From Erysipelotrichales bacterium (GTDB taxonomy: Bacteria > Bacillota_I > Bacilli_A > Acholeplasmatales > WRBM01): a stretch of DNA of 40,546 nt. The stretch covers positions 1-40,546 of the forward strand of contig WRBM01000015.1 of assembly GCA_009784525.1 (NCBI GenBank), in the 5' to 3' direction. The notes beneath the pieces are model-generated. The model did not search any database. It was not told the origin of the DNA and saw nothing but the letters and a program-made list of their open reading frames with translations. Shown one piece after another: positions 17,206 through 25,099 of the stretch. The translations under genes and the position numbers were made by a program. Position 1 is the first letter of the stretch. Each line of letters begins with the position of its first letter.

Positions 17206-17331
17206 ATGAAACGAACTATATTAAGATTAAATAAAATTTCCTTGTTTACATTAGTTGTTGGATTATTAATTATTCTTATGGGAGTTACTGTTTTAAATGA
17301 AGTTAATGCTGCAGAAAATTTGGTTAGCTGA
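17206..17331 (+). CDS. Tiny exported peptide or truncated secreted protein
   Basis: A 41-residue frame from ATG at 17206, with ribosome site GTAGGAGAAA before it. It reads as a signal peptide: MKRTILRLNK basic start, a hydrophobic core of about 18 residues, and a possible cleavage site at NEVNA-AEN. Only about 6-7 residues remain after cleavage. Either a short secreted peptide (signal or bacteriocin-like) or the surviving head of a broken gene is possible. The terminator 48 bases later suggests a transcribed unit with the lipoprotein gene. Confidence 0.45.
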   Translation: MKRTILRLNKISLFTLVVGLLIILMGVTVLNEVNAAENLVS

Positions 17332-17378
17332 AACGTCTTTCTAATATGTGTCTTAGGTAAAACAAATATAAATAAAAG

Positions 17379-17404
17379 AAGCATTTTTAAATTGCTTTTT
17401 TTAT
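17379..17404 (+). terminator. Rho-independent terminator
   Basis: Stem aagcattt / aaattgctt (one mismatch) followed by a run of T; it ends the lipoprotein-peptide unit. From 17405 to 17607 I see nothing else. Confidence 0.6.
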
Positions 17405-17607
17405 TTATAACCTTGTTATTCAAAGATAATTGTTTATATAACTATTTAAAGCGACAAGTATAATGTTTGGATGGCAATTCGCTTCCTCAACTAGAGCAGA
17501 GCCAAAAACATTTTTTAGAAAAGAGGAACAAATACATTATTTATTCAAAAGGAAAAAAATCATTTCCAAATATAATTGGAAAAAATAAAAACTTTATTAT
17601 TTTTGTT

Positions 17608-17635
17608 TTGGAAAAACTCTAAATTATGATAAAAT
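17608..17635 (+). promoter_or_regulatory. Probable promoter of leuS
   Basis: TTGGAA (17608-17613) and TAAAAT (17630-17635) with a 16-base spacer, 33 bases before the leuS start. No T-box is visible in the short leader. Confidence 0.5.
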
Positions 17636-17668
17636 ATTTAAGTAGTTTGGTAATCAAGGAGATAATTT

Positions 17669-20071
17669 ATGAATAAGCAATATAACTTTAAAGAAATAGA
17701 AAAAAAATGGCAAGATTTTTGGCAAAAAAATAATTCATTTAAAGCCAAAGACTTTAGCAATAAAGATAAATTTTATGGCTTGATTGAATTTCCATACCCT
17801 TCTGGTCATGGGTTACATTGTGGCCACATTCGCGCTTATTCCTCGATGGATATTATCGCCCGTAAAAGAAGAATGGAAGGTTTTAATGTTTTATTTCCAA
17901 TTGGTTATGATGCCTTTGGTTTGCCAACGGAAAATTATGCTTTAAAACATAAAATTCATCCTAGAAAAGTCACAGATGATAATATAAAGACTTTCAATGA
18001 CCAATTGATTGCGACAGGTTTTTCTTTTGATTTTTCACGCGTAATTGATACTACAGATCCAAATTACTATAAATTTACACAATATATCTTTTTGAAGCTT
18101 TTTGAACACAACTTAGCTTATAAAAGTAAAACTTTAGTGAATTTCTGTCCGGAATGCAAAGTTGTTTTGGCTAATGAGGAATCACAGGGCGGCAAGTGTG
18201 ATCGCTGTGAACATCAAGTTGTCCAAAAAGAAAAAGATGTATGGTTTTTAAGAATTACTGAATATGCCCAAAAATTGTTAGATAGTTTAAATGACCTCGA
18301 TTTTCCAGAGCGAATAAAAACAGAGCAGGAAAATTGGATTGGCAGAAGTGTTGGGGCTAAAGTAAAGTTTCCGCTATCTGTAGGTAAAGATCTTGAAATC
18401 TTTACAACACGGCCAGATACGATTTTTGGAGCTACTTTTATGGTTATTGCGCCAGAACATCTGCTTTTAACAGAACAAAAGGACTTAATAAAGAATTATC
18501 AGGAAATTTCTGATTATGTTGCACAAGCTAAAAGTAAAACGGAAATGGAAAGGGTTCATTTTAATAAAGATAAAAAGGGAATAAAGATTAATGGTATTAA
18601 AGCAATCAATCCTTTGACAAAAAAAGAGATTGACATTTTCGTAGCTGATTATGTGATGATTTCTTACGGCAGTGGAGCTGTAATGGCTGTACCAGGGCAT
18701 GATCAAAGGGATTATGAATTCGCTAAAAAACATAGATTACCAATTCAAGAGGTTATTAAGGGTGGTGATTTATCACAAGCTGCTTATACAGATACAGAAG
18801 GAGTTTTAGTTAATTCCGATTTTCTGGATGGATTGACAGTTACCGAAGCAATCCCTAAAATACTTGTATATCTAGAAAAAGAAAAAATAGGTTCTAAAGA
18901 AACTAATTATAAAATGAAGGATTGGGCCTTTAATCGTCAAAGGTATTGGGGAGAGCCAATTCCGATTATTTATTGTGCATCTTGCGGGGTAGTACCTGTG
19001 CCTTATAAAGATTTACCGGTATTATTACCAAACATTAAGAATATTGAAGTCACAGATACTGGCGAAAGTCCTTTAGCTAATGTGCCAGAGTTTGTAAATA
19101 CAATATGTCCTAAATGTGGAAAGAAAGCTAAAAGAGAAACTGATACTATGCCGCAATGGGCTGGCTCAAGCTGGTACTTCTTAAGGTTTGCGGACCCAAA
19201 AAATTCTGAAGTTTTCGCGGATTATGACAAGCTAAAATATTGGCTACAAGTTGATTGGTATAATGGTGGTATGGAGCATGTCACAAGGCATATGATTTAT
19301 TCACGGTTTTGGAATCAATTTCTGCATGATATAAAACTTGTTCCATTTAAGGAGCCTTATAAAAAGCGTTCTTTTCAAGGTCTGATCTTAGGTAGTGATA
19401 ATGAAAAGATGAGTAAATCAAGGGGCAATGTTGTTGATCCGATGGATATTATTAATAATTTTGGTGCTGATACTTTAAGATTATTTATGATGTTTATGGC
19501 GGAATATGATCAACCTGTTGCCTGGAATGATAAAGCAATCCAAGGCTGTCGCCGGTTTATTGAAAGACTATGGCGTCTTCAAGAAAACATTAATTCAACA
19601 TTAAAGGAAACAGATTCAAGTGTAGAAGTAATTTTGCATAAAACGATTAAAAAGGTTTCTGAAGATATTGAAGCGATGAAGTTTAATACAGCTATTGCCC
19701 AGTTAATGATTCTTTTAAATGAAATTGAAAAATCACAACTAACTGTCAGTGATTATTTAACAATTCTAAAACTTGTTAATCCTTTTTGTCCGCATGTAAC
19801 TGAAGAGTTAAATAGTTTTTATGCAAAAGATACGCTTGTTAATTCATCATGGCCAGTTTACAATCCAAAGAAGTTATTGACAGATGAATGTTTATATATT
19901 ATCCAAATTAATGGAAAGTTAAAAGAAAAAATCAGTATTAAACGTGATTTATCAGATAGCGAAGTAGAAAAAGTAGTTTTTTCTGATGAACGGATTATTA
20001 AAATTTTAGCTACTCAAAAAATAAAGAAAGTTATTGTAGTAAAAAATCGACTTGTTAATATTGTCGTATAA
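17669..20071 (+). CDS. leuS: Leucyl-tRNA synthetase
   Basis: An 800-residue class I aminoacyl-tRNA synthetase that charges tRNA-Leu. The HIGH motif is HCGHI in PYPSGHGLHCGHIRAY (about residues 42-57). An editing (CP1) domain covers roughly 220-400 with TTRPDTIFGAT. The KMSKS loop is EKMSKSRGN (about 578). Two CXXC pairs (CPECK, CDRCE) form the zinc element near 160-180. Length is normal for bacterial LeuRS. The ATG has AAGGAGA upstream. It is probably its own unit, with the small membrane-protein gene 79 bases behind. Confidence 0.97.
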   Translation: MNKQYNFKEIEKKWQDFWQKNNSFKAKDFSNKDKFYGLIEFPYPSGHGLHCGHIRAYSSMDIIARKRRMEGFNVLFPIGYDAFGLPTENYALKHKIHPRKVTDDNIKTFNDQLIATGFSFDFSRVIDTTDPNYYKFTQYIFLKLFEHNLAYKSKTLVNFCPECKVVLANEESQGGKCDRCEHQVVQKEKDVWFLRITEYAQKLLDSLNDLDFPERIKTEQENWIGRSVGAKVKFPLSVGKDLEIFTTRPDTIFGATFMVIAPEHLLLTEQKDLIKNYQEISDYVAQAKSKTEMERVHFNKDKKGIKINGIKAINPLTKKEIDIFVADYVMISYGSGAVMAVPGHDQRDYEFAKKHRLPIQEVIKGGDLSQAAYTDTEGVLVNSDFLDGLTVTEAIPKILVYLEKEKIGSKETNYKMKDWAFNRQRYWGEPIPIIYCASCGVVPVPYKDLPVLLPNIKNIEVTDTGESPLANVPEFVNTICPKCGKKAKRETDTMPQWAGSSWYFLRFADPKNSEVFADYDKLKYWLQVDWYNGGMEHVTRHMIYSRFWNQFLHDIKLVPFKEPYKKRSFQGLILGSDNEKMSKSRGNVVDPMDIINNFGADTLRLFMMFMAEYDQPVAWNDKAIQGCRRFIERLWRLQENINSTLKETDSSVEVILHKTIKKVSEDIEAMKFNTAIAQLMILLNEIEKSQLTVSDYLTILKLVNPFCPHVTEELNSFYAKDTLVNSSWPVYNPKKLLTDECLYIIQINGKLKEKISIKRDLSDSEVEKVVFSDERIIKILATQKIKKVIVVKNRLVNIVV

Positions 20072-20150
20072 AGAAGTGTTTTGATGGATTTCACGGCATT
20101 TTCACACATGTAATGATGGCTTTTTATATAATTTAACCGAGGTGAGAGAT

Positions 20151-20564
20151 ATGCCGATTGTTTTGGCAGGAATAGGGATTTACGTTGCATTTTCAGTTTT
20201 TTTAATCCCAATTGTTTTAGGGATTATGATGGCCAAACGCTATAATTTAATTATGGGACTTGTGTCTACAGTGTTTTTTGGATATATTATGGTATTTATC
20301 ATTGAATTCATTGATGATTCTTTTATTGCGTCAATTAATAACTCAACAGAAAATGGGCTACATGAGGGAATAACAGCTCTTGGTAATGCTTATAGTTATT
20401 TTATTGATAGCATTGTTCGAGGTTTTGTCGATAATATGAATTTCAACTTTCAATTTCTCTATGATTTTGGACCGCTTATTATAATCTCATTAGTTTTTCT
20501 GATAATTTTAGTGCCTTCAGGAAGATTAAGGGCTGCAAGAATAAGACGGAGAAGAGCTGGATAA
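20151..20564 (+). CDS. Small conserved-looking membrane protein
   Basis: A 137-residue protein with three likely membrane segments (about residues 3-25, 32-53 and 105-126). A longer loop rich in Asn, Ser and Glu lies between segments two and three, and the tail is strongly basic (GRLRAARIRRRRAG), probably on the cytoplasmic side. No family recognised. The start is ATG at 20151, not the in-frame GTG at 20142, because that GTG is part of the ribosome site GAGGTGA. TATAAT at 20127-20132 could be its -10 box. It lies 2 bases before rimM and is likely cotranscribed with it. Confidence 0.75.
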   Translation: MPIVLAGIGIYVAFSVFLIPIVLGIMMAKRYNLIMGLVSTVFFGYIMVFIIEFIDDSFIASINNSTENGLHEGITALGNAYSYFIDSIVRGFVDNMNFNFQFLYDFGPLIIISLVFLIILVPSGRLRAARIRRRRAG

Positions 20565-20566
20565 TT

Positions 20567-21070
20567 ATGAAACGCGTAGAGTACATTGAAATAGGCAAGA
20601 TAGTCAATACTTTCGGAATTCGTGGCGAAGTTAAAATTAAGCCGTTTACCGATTTTGATCGTTTTGCTAAAAACAAACGAATTTATGTTTCTTATCAAGA
20701 TAAATATCATGAAGAGATTATTGCGACTAGTCGTGTCCAAAAAGGCATTTATTATGTTAGTTTTAAGAACTATGACAATATCAATCAAGTAATAAAATAT
20801 AAGGATGCTTTGTGTTATATCACAGAACTTGATCAGGAAAAACTTCCTGAAGGTGAATACTATTTTCATCAGTTGGTTGGTTTGAAAATTTATAATCGGA
20901 AAAATATTTTAAGGGGAACAGTCAGGAAAGTCCTTGAATATCCATTGAGTGCTTATTTAGAGGTTAGTATCAGTGATAATAAAACAAAACTTATCCCTTT
21001 TATTAGTCACTTTATTGATAGCGTTGATGAAGAAAAGATTATCATTAATGAAATAGAGGGTCTTTTATGA
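20567..21070 (+). CDS. rimM: Ribosome maturation factor RimM
   Basis: A 167-residue factor for late maturation of the 30S subunit (it binds S19 and 16S rRNA head). The N-terminal domain opens with the typical IGKIVNTFGIRGEVKI (about residues 8-23), and a PRC-barrel domain follows from about 95 (YYFHQLVGLKIY). The gene overlaps trmD by 4 bases (ATGA). The rimM-trmD-rplS order is classic; here a lipoprotein gene is placed between trmD and rplS. Confidence 0.93.
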   Translation: MKRVEYIEIGKIVNTFGIRGEVKIKPFTDFDRFAKNKRIYVSYQDKYHEEIIATSRVQKGIYYVSFKNYDNINQVIKYKDALCYITELDQEKLPEGEYYFHQLVGLKIYNRKNILRGTVRKVLEYPLSAYLEVSISDNKTKLIPFISHFIDSVDEEKIIINEIEGLL

Positions 21071-21786
21071 AAATTGATATTCTGACGCTTTTTCCGGAAA
21101 TGTTTAGTGGATTTTTTGATAATTCAATCATTAAAAGAGGATTAGCAAAAGGAAATATCGAAGTTAATTTTCATAATTTTCGTGATTATTCAACTAATAA
21201 GCATCATCGAGTTGATGATACGGTTTATGGTGGTGGTGCTGGTTTATTACTTTCTGTTGAACCAATTTATAATTGTTTAAAAGCAATTAAGACAAAAGAT
21301 TCCTTTACAATAATGTTATCACCACAAGGAAGCCTCTTTAAGCAAAAGGCGGCTTATGAATTAATAGAACAAAAACATCTGATTATTATTTGCGGACATT
21401 ATGAAGGTTTTGATGAAAGAATCAAGAATTTCATTGATTTGGAGATATCAATTGGTGATTATGTTTTAACGGGAGGCGAAGTACCGGCAATGGTACTGTT
21501 AGATGCAGTTATCAGACTTATGCCAGGTACAATTAAAGAAGACTCGCATCTGAAGGATTCTTTTTCTGAGTATTTGTTAGAGCATCCACAATATACAAAG
21601 CCTTATGACTTTATGGGTATGACGGTTCCAGATGTTTTGGTCAACGGTAATCATAAGGAAATTGCTAAGTGGCAATATCGTGAACGTTTAAAAAAAACCT
21701 ATCAAAATCGGCCGGATTTACTTAATTTATCGGAATTATCCGCAACTGATTTAGCTATTATTAAAGAAGTGGAGGAAGGAAAGTGA
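21067..21786 (+). CDS. trmD: tRNA (guanine-37-N1)-methyltransferase TrmD
   Basis: A 239-residue SPOUT-family enzyme that methylates G37 of tRNAs to prevent frameshifting. It begins MKIDILTLFPEMFSGF and has the knotted SAM-binding region with ICGHYEGFDERI and SIGDYVLTGGE (about residues 115-145), plus the usual C-terminal helical domain with HPQYTKP. Length is normal. Overlap with rimM (4 bases) and with the following lipoprotein gene (GTGA) shows tight coupling. Confidence 0.96.
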   Translation: MKIDILTLFPEMFSGFFDNSIIKRGLAKGNIEVNFHNFRDYSTNKHHRVDDTVYGGGAGLLLSVEPIYNCLKAIKTKDSFTIMLSPQGSLFKQKAAYELIEQKHLIIICGHYEGFDERIKNFIDLEISIGDYVLTGGEVPAMVLLDAVIRLMPGTIKEDSHLKDSFSEYLLEHPQYTKPYDFMGMTVPDVLVNGNHKEIAKWQYRERLKKTYQNRPDLLNLSELSATDLAIIKEVEEGK

Positions 21787-22226
21787 AGAAAGTAATTGTT
21801 GTTTTGTTTTTGTTATTGAGTTTAACAGCCTGTGGAAACAGAAAAGAGTACAGTGATTTTTATAATTACACAGAACTAGAAATTATCTTTCAGGATATGA
21901 GAAGAGATAATGGACGCTTTATGCAACGCTATCGTTTTTTGGATGTCAGATCATTATCTGAAAGGCAGGTTTCCTGTCCTCGGCTCTTCACTTTTCATAC
22001 TAGAGGTTCGGTTTTAAATGATATGAGCAATATGGGTGTTAGAAACCGAGATTATATCATTATTATGGGCACAAATAGCGATGATCAAAGACCGCATGAA
22101 ATTAGAGCCTTACTCGTTGAGAATGGCTTTAGGAATGTAGTTATTTATCTAGGGGGCTTTGAAAATTATCTGCTTAATCCTAATGCCCGAATTGAAAGAA
22201 ATTGTTCGACAAACTGCGGCTGTTAA
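21783..22226 (+). CDS. Lipoprotein with a rhodanese-like domain lacking the active-site Cys
   Basis: A 147-residue protein with lipobox LTAC (C17), so it should be anchored outside the membrane. The mature part has a rhodanese fold pattern: FLDVRSLSE (about residues 56-64), then YIIIMGTNSDDQR where the active-site cysteine loop should be, then LLVENGFRNVVIYLGGFENYL. The catalytic Cys is replaced by Gly/Thr, so sulfur transfer at that site is unlikely. The tail ends NCSTNCGC, a cysteine cluster that may bind metal or take part in redox. The start is GTG at 21783, overlapping the trmD stop; GGAGGAA precedes it. It is odd in this housekeeping operon. Confidence 0.7.
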   Translation: MKKVIVVLFLLLSLTACGNRKEYSDFYNYTELEIIFQDMRRDNGRFMQRYRFLDVRSLSERQVSCPRLFTFHTRGSVLNDMSNMGVRNRDYIIIMGTNSDDQRPHEIRALLVENGFRNVVIYLGGFENYLLNPNARIERNCSTNCGC

Positions 22227-22233
22227 AAAAAGC

Positions 22234-22262
22234 TTGACAACTAATTTCAATTGTAGTAAAAT
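22234..22262 (+). promoter_or_regulatory. Sigma-A promoter of rplS
   Basis: TTGACA (22234-22239) and TAAAAT (22257-22262) with a 17-base spacer, 7 bases after the upstream stop. Confidence 0.85.
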
Positions 22263-22282
22263 ATTAAGGCATCAAAACTTTT

Positions 22283-22311
22283 GTTCCGCTGGGAAAAAAT
22301 GTCCTATGAAC
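22283..22311 (+). promoter_or_regulatory. Possible L19 leader element
   Basis: The rplS leader holds a small structure: GTTC (22283-22286) pairs with GAAC (22308-22311) and GGG with CCT inside it, around the sequence TTCCGCTGGG. This position and sequence resemble the L19 leader, an autoregulatory RNA of Bacillota ribosomal protein L19. The match is by memory of the motif; a covariance search is needed to confirm. Confidence 0.45.
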
Positions 22312-22336
22312 GGTAATAATAGAGGAGAATACTAAT

Positions 22337-22696
22337 ATGTCAGAAGTTCTAAAAGGTCAAGCTTTAATCGAAGCTATAACCAAAGATTACCTGAAAAATG
22401 AAAACGAGTTTCGTCCCGGGGATACAGTAAAGGTATCAGTTAAAATTAAAGAGGGCGAAAAGGAAAGAATTCAGCTTTTTGAAGGTCTTGTTATTAAAAA
22501 ACAAGGCGGCGGAGTTAGCGAAACTTTCACTGTTCGTAAAATTTCATATGGAATTGGAGTTGAAAGAACCTTTCCAGTTCATGCACCAACAATCGATAAG
22601 ATTGAAGTTGTTAGAAAAGGAAAAGTCCGTCGTGCGAAATTACATTACATTCGCGGATTATCAGCTAAAGCATCAAGAATTAAAGAAAGAGCATAA
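22337..22696 (+). CDS. rplS: 50S ribosomal protein L19
   Basis: A 119-residue ribosomal protein at the 30S-50S interface. The family core is present: [51 protein letters not shown], then [18 protein letters not shown]. Length is normal. AGAGGAGAA precedes the ATG. It has its own promoter, a structured leader and a strong terminator, so it can be expressed apart from rimM-trmD. Confidence 0.97.
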   Translation: MSEVLKGQALIEAITKDYLKNENEFRPGDTVKVSVKIKEGEKERIQLFEGLVIKKQGGGVSETFTVRKISYGIGVERTFPVHAPTIDKIEVVRKGKVRRAKLHYIRGLSAKASRIKERA

Positions 22697-22723
22697 AAGA
22701 GGACAAAAAGTTCTCTTTTTTTT
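22695..22723 (+). terminator. Rho-independent terminator of rplS
   Basis: A 10-bp stem (aaaagaggac / gttctctttt, one G-U pair) with an A5 loop and a T-run; it begins inside the rplS stop codon. Confidence 0.9.
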
Positions 22724-22777
22724 GGATTTTTGAGGCAAAACCATAACTTCTTGCATATAATTAATCGGTGATAGTTT

Positions 22778-24049
22778 TTGATTTATTATTTTATCGGCAT
22801 CAAAGGCGCTGGCATGAGTGCATTAGCTCTTATCTTGAATGATTTGGGAGAAAGCGTATTGGGAAGCGATGTTGAAGAATATTATATAACTGAAGAGCCT
22901 TTGTTGGAAAGAAATATTGAAATTCTTAATTTTAATATTAATAATCTGAGGGAAGATTATACTTATATTATTGGTAATGCCTTTTTAAAGCATTTTGAGA
23001 CAATTTATATCAAGGAAATGAAGTTTCGTCATTTTTTATATCAGGATTTCATTAATGAATACTTTAATGATAGTTATCGGAAAATCGCTGTTTCTGGAAC
23101 TCATGGAAAAACAACAACGACTAAAATAATTTCAGATATGTTTAAAGCCTCTAACCAAAAAATTAACACTTTAATCGGTGATGGGACTGGATTTGGCAGT
23201 AAAGATAATAAAACTATTCTTTTTGAAGCTTGCGAGTATCGGAAGCATTTTTTAAGTTATTCACCTGATATTTTAGTTATTACTAATATTGAACTTGATC
23301 ATGTCGATTATTTTAAAGATGAAGAAGAGGTTGTCAGTACTTTTCAAAGTTTAGCAGAAAAATCAAGATTAGTTATTTATAACGGGGATTGTCCTAATTG
23401 TCAGAAGCTTGATGTTCATGAAAAAATTACCTTTGGAAAAAGTTCTCAAAGTAATTGTCAGTATCACATTTTAGATGATACGGAGGGTTATCATGTGCGG
23501 ATTGATTTTTTAGGGAAAACAACATTCTTTAAACTGCCTTTTTATGGCATTTATATGATTGAAAACTTTCTGGCTGCCTATATAGTTGCTAGAATCAACG
23601 GTATTGAAACAAAATTTATTAATGAAATGTTAAATGACTTTCAAATGCCAAAAAGAAGAATGTCGGAATATAACTTGCCTGGTAATAAACTGCTGATTGA
23701 TGATTATGCTCATCATCCTAAAGAGATTGAAGTTACCTTAAAGGCTATAAAGCGCAAATATCCTGAACATCAACTTTATACGATTTTTCAGCCACATACT
23801 TATTCGCGTTTTAAGCATTTTTATCAGGAAATTTTAAAGGCTTTAGCAGTATCAGATATATTTTATATTACCGAGCCGTTTTCATCTGCTCGTAATGATT
23901 CTAAAAATAATAAGCTTATTCCAAAAAGCCTTAAATTTGATTCTAAATATATTCCGGAAATCTTAGGAAAAGAAGATTCGATAATTGTTTTTATGGGAGC
24001 GGGCGATATAAATAATCTTTTATATGAAAGTATGAAAAAATTTTCATAG
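22778..24049 (+). CDS. murC: UDP-N-acetylmuramate-L-alanine ligase MurC
   Basis: A 423-residue Mur ligase adding L-Ala to UDP-MurNAc, the first peptide step of peptidoglycan synthesis in the cytoplasm. N-terminal FIGIKGAGMSALALILNDLG (about residues 5-24) is the UDP-binding Rossmann start; ATP loop VSGTHGKTTTTKII (about 107-120); Mur ligase core EACEYRKHF and TNIELDHVDYF; C-terminal IDDYAHHPKEI. The start is TTG at 22778, which gives the family's exact N-terminus, with GGTGAT 5 bases upstream. A TATAAT at 22756-22761 may be its -10. Its presence argues for a walled cell. Confidence 0.93.
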   Translation: MIYYFIGIKGAGMSALALILNDLGESVLGSDVEEYYITEEPLLERNIEILNFNINNLREDYTYIIGNAFLKHFETIYIKEMKFRHFLYQDFINEYFNDSYRKIAVSGTHGKTTTTKIISDMFKASNQKINTLIGDGTGFGSKDNKTILFEACEYRKHFLSYSPDILVITNIELDHVDYFKDEEEVVSTFQSLAEKSRLVIYNGDCPNCQKLDVHEKITFGKSSQSNCQYHILDDTEGYHVRIDFLGKTTFFKLPFYGIYMIENFLAAYIVARINGIETKFINEMLNDFQMPKRRMSEYNLPGNKLLIDDYAHHPKEIEVTLKAIKRKYPEHQLYTIFQPHTYSRFKHFYQEILKALAVSDIFYITEPFSSARNDSKNNKLIPKSLKFDSKYIPEILGKEDSIIVFMGAGDINNLLYESMKKFS

Positions 24050-24054
24050 AAATC

Positions 24055-24083
24055 TTGAAAACTTTTTCATAGTGTGCTATAAT
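24055..24083 (+). promoter_or_regulatory. ccpA promoter with an overlapping cre-like site
   Basis: TTGAAA (24055-24060) and TATAAT (24078-24083) with a 17-base spacer. TGAAAACTTTTTCA at 24056-24069 matches the palindromic cre pattern TGAAARCGYTTTCA at 13 of 14 positions (G8 to T) and covers the -35 box. Binding of CcpA there would repress its own gene. Confidence 0.6.
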
Positions 24084-24103
24084 GATAGTAAGGATGTGAA
24101 ACT

Positions 24104-25096
24104 ATGAATAACATTACTATCTACGATGTAGCATCAAGAGCGAAAGTTTCTCTGGCAACAGTTTCCAGAGTTTTAAATAATCCAGAAAAAGTTAAGGAAG
24201 AAACAAGAATCCGGGTTTTAAACGTTATTGATCAATTAGGATATAGACCGAATGCGATTGCTAGAGGTTTAGCAAGTCGAAAAACCACAACAGTTGGCGT
24301 TATTGTTTCGGATATGACCAGAGCCTCAATCGCCGAAACATTAGGTGGAATTTGTGATATTGCTAAAAAATATAAATATGCGATTAAGCTATTTTCTATT
24401 ATGCGTGTTGAGGATGTTGAAGATACTTTAAAAGATGTAATAGCTGAACAAGTCGATGGCGTTTTATATTTAAATGATGAACTTGAAGAAGAGAACCTAA
24501 AGAAAGTTGTCGAGAATTTAAAGAGTGTTAGAATGCCAATTGTTTTCTGTAATGTTGTAAGTGATTTTTCCAATATTCCAACAGTAGGTATTAACTATGA
24601 GCTTGCGGCTTATGAGCTTACTAAAAAAATGATTGAAAAAGGCAAAAAGAATATTTATTTTATTTCGACTACTAGAAAATATTCAGTTAATGATAAAAAA
24701 GAGCAGGGCTATTTAAGAGCGATAAGTGAAGCGAATTTAGAGCCAAAGATTGAAAGAACAACTGGAGATACAGAAATCAACCAGCCACTTTTCCGTTATA
24801 TTTTAGATAATAATAAAATTGATGGTGCAATAGCCGCCCGCGATTCAATAGCCGTCTCATTTTTAAATGTTGCCCGTTTTATGGGAAAAAGAATTCCAGA
24901 AGATTTGGCAGTAGCTGGTTTTCAAAATACGCGCTATGCTAAACTTTCGCGTCCAATGTTAAGTTGTATTCATTTACCGGTTTATGATATCGGTGCAGTT
25001 TCAATGCGCCTTTTGACTAAATTAATGAACGATGAAGAAACGGTAGAATTAAATATAATGTTACCGCATGCCATCGTGGAAAGAGAAACGTTATAA
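24104..25096 (+). CDS. ccpA: Catabolite control protein A (LacI/GalR family)
   Basis: A 330-residue repressor/activator. The HTH is TIYDVASRAKVSLATVSRVL (about residues 4-23), followed by the hinge YRPNAIARGLASRKTTTVGV, nearly the CcpA consensus. The effector domain resembles CcpA more than sugar-specific LacI proteins (DIAKKYKYAIKLFS, EQVDGVLYLND). CcpA acts with HPr-Ser-P to bind cre sites under good carbon supply. A cre-like site overlies its promoter. tyrS starts 3 bases behind it, so the two are probably cotranscribed. Confidence 0.85.
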   Translation: MNNITIYDVASRAKVSLATVSRVLNNPEKVKEETRIRVLNVIDQLGYRPNAIARGLASRKTTTVGVIVSDMTRASIAETLGGICDIAKKYKYAIKLFSIMRVEDVEDTLKDVIAEQVDGVLYLNDELEEENLKKVVENLKSVRMPIVFCNVVSDFSNIPTVGINYELAAYELTKKMIEKGKKNIYFISTTRKYSVNDKKEQGYLRAISEANLEPKIERTTGDTEINQPLFRYILDNNKIDGAIAARDSIAVSFLNVARFMGKRIPEDLAVAGFQNTRYAKLSRPMLSCIHLPVYDIGAVSMRLLTKLMNDEETVELNIMLPHAIVERETL

Positions 25097-25099
25097 AAA

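Noticed and set aside
17405-17607. Possible T-box or other riboswitch before leuS
   Set aside because: No T-box core sequence and no specifier stem could be found; only AT-rich sequence and a promoter.
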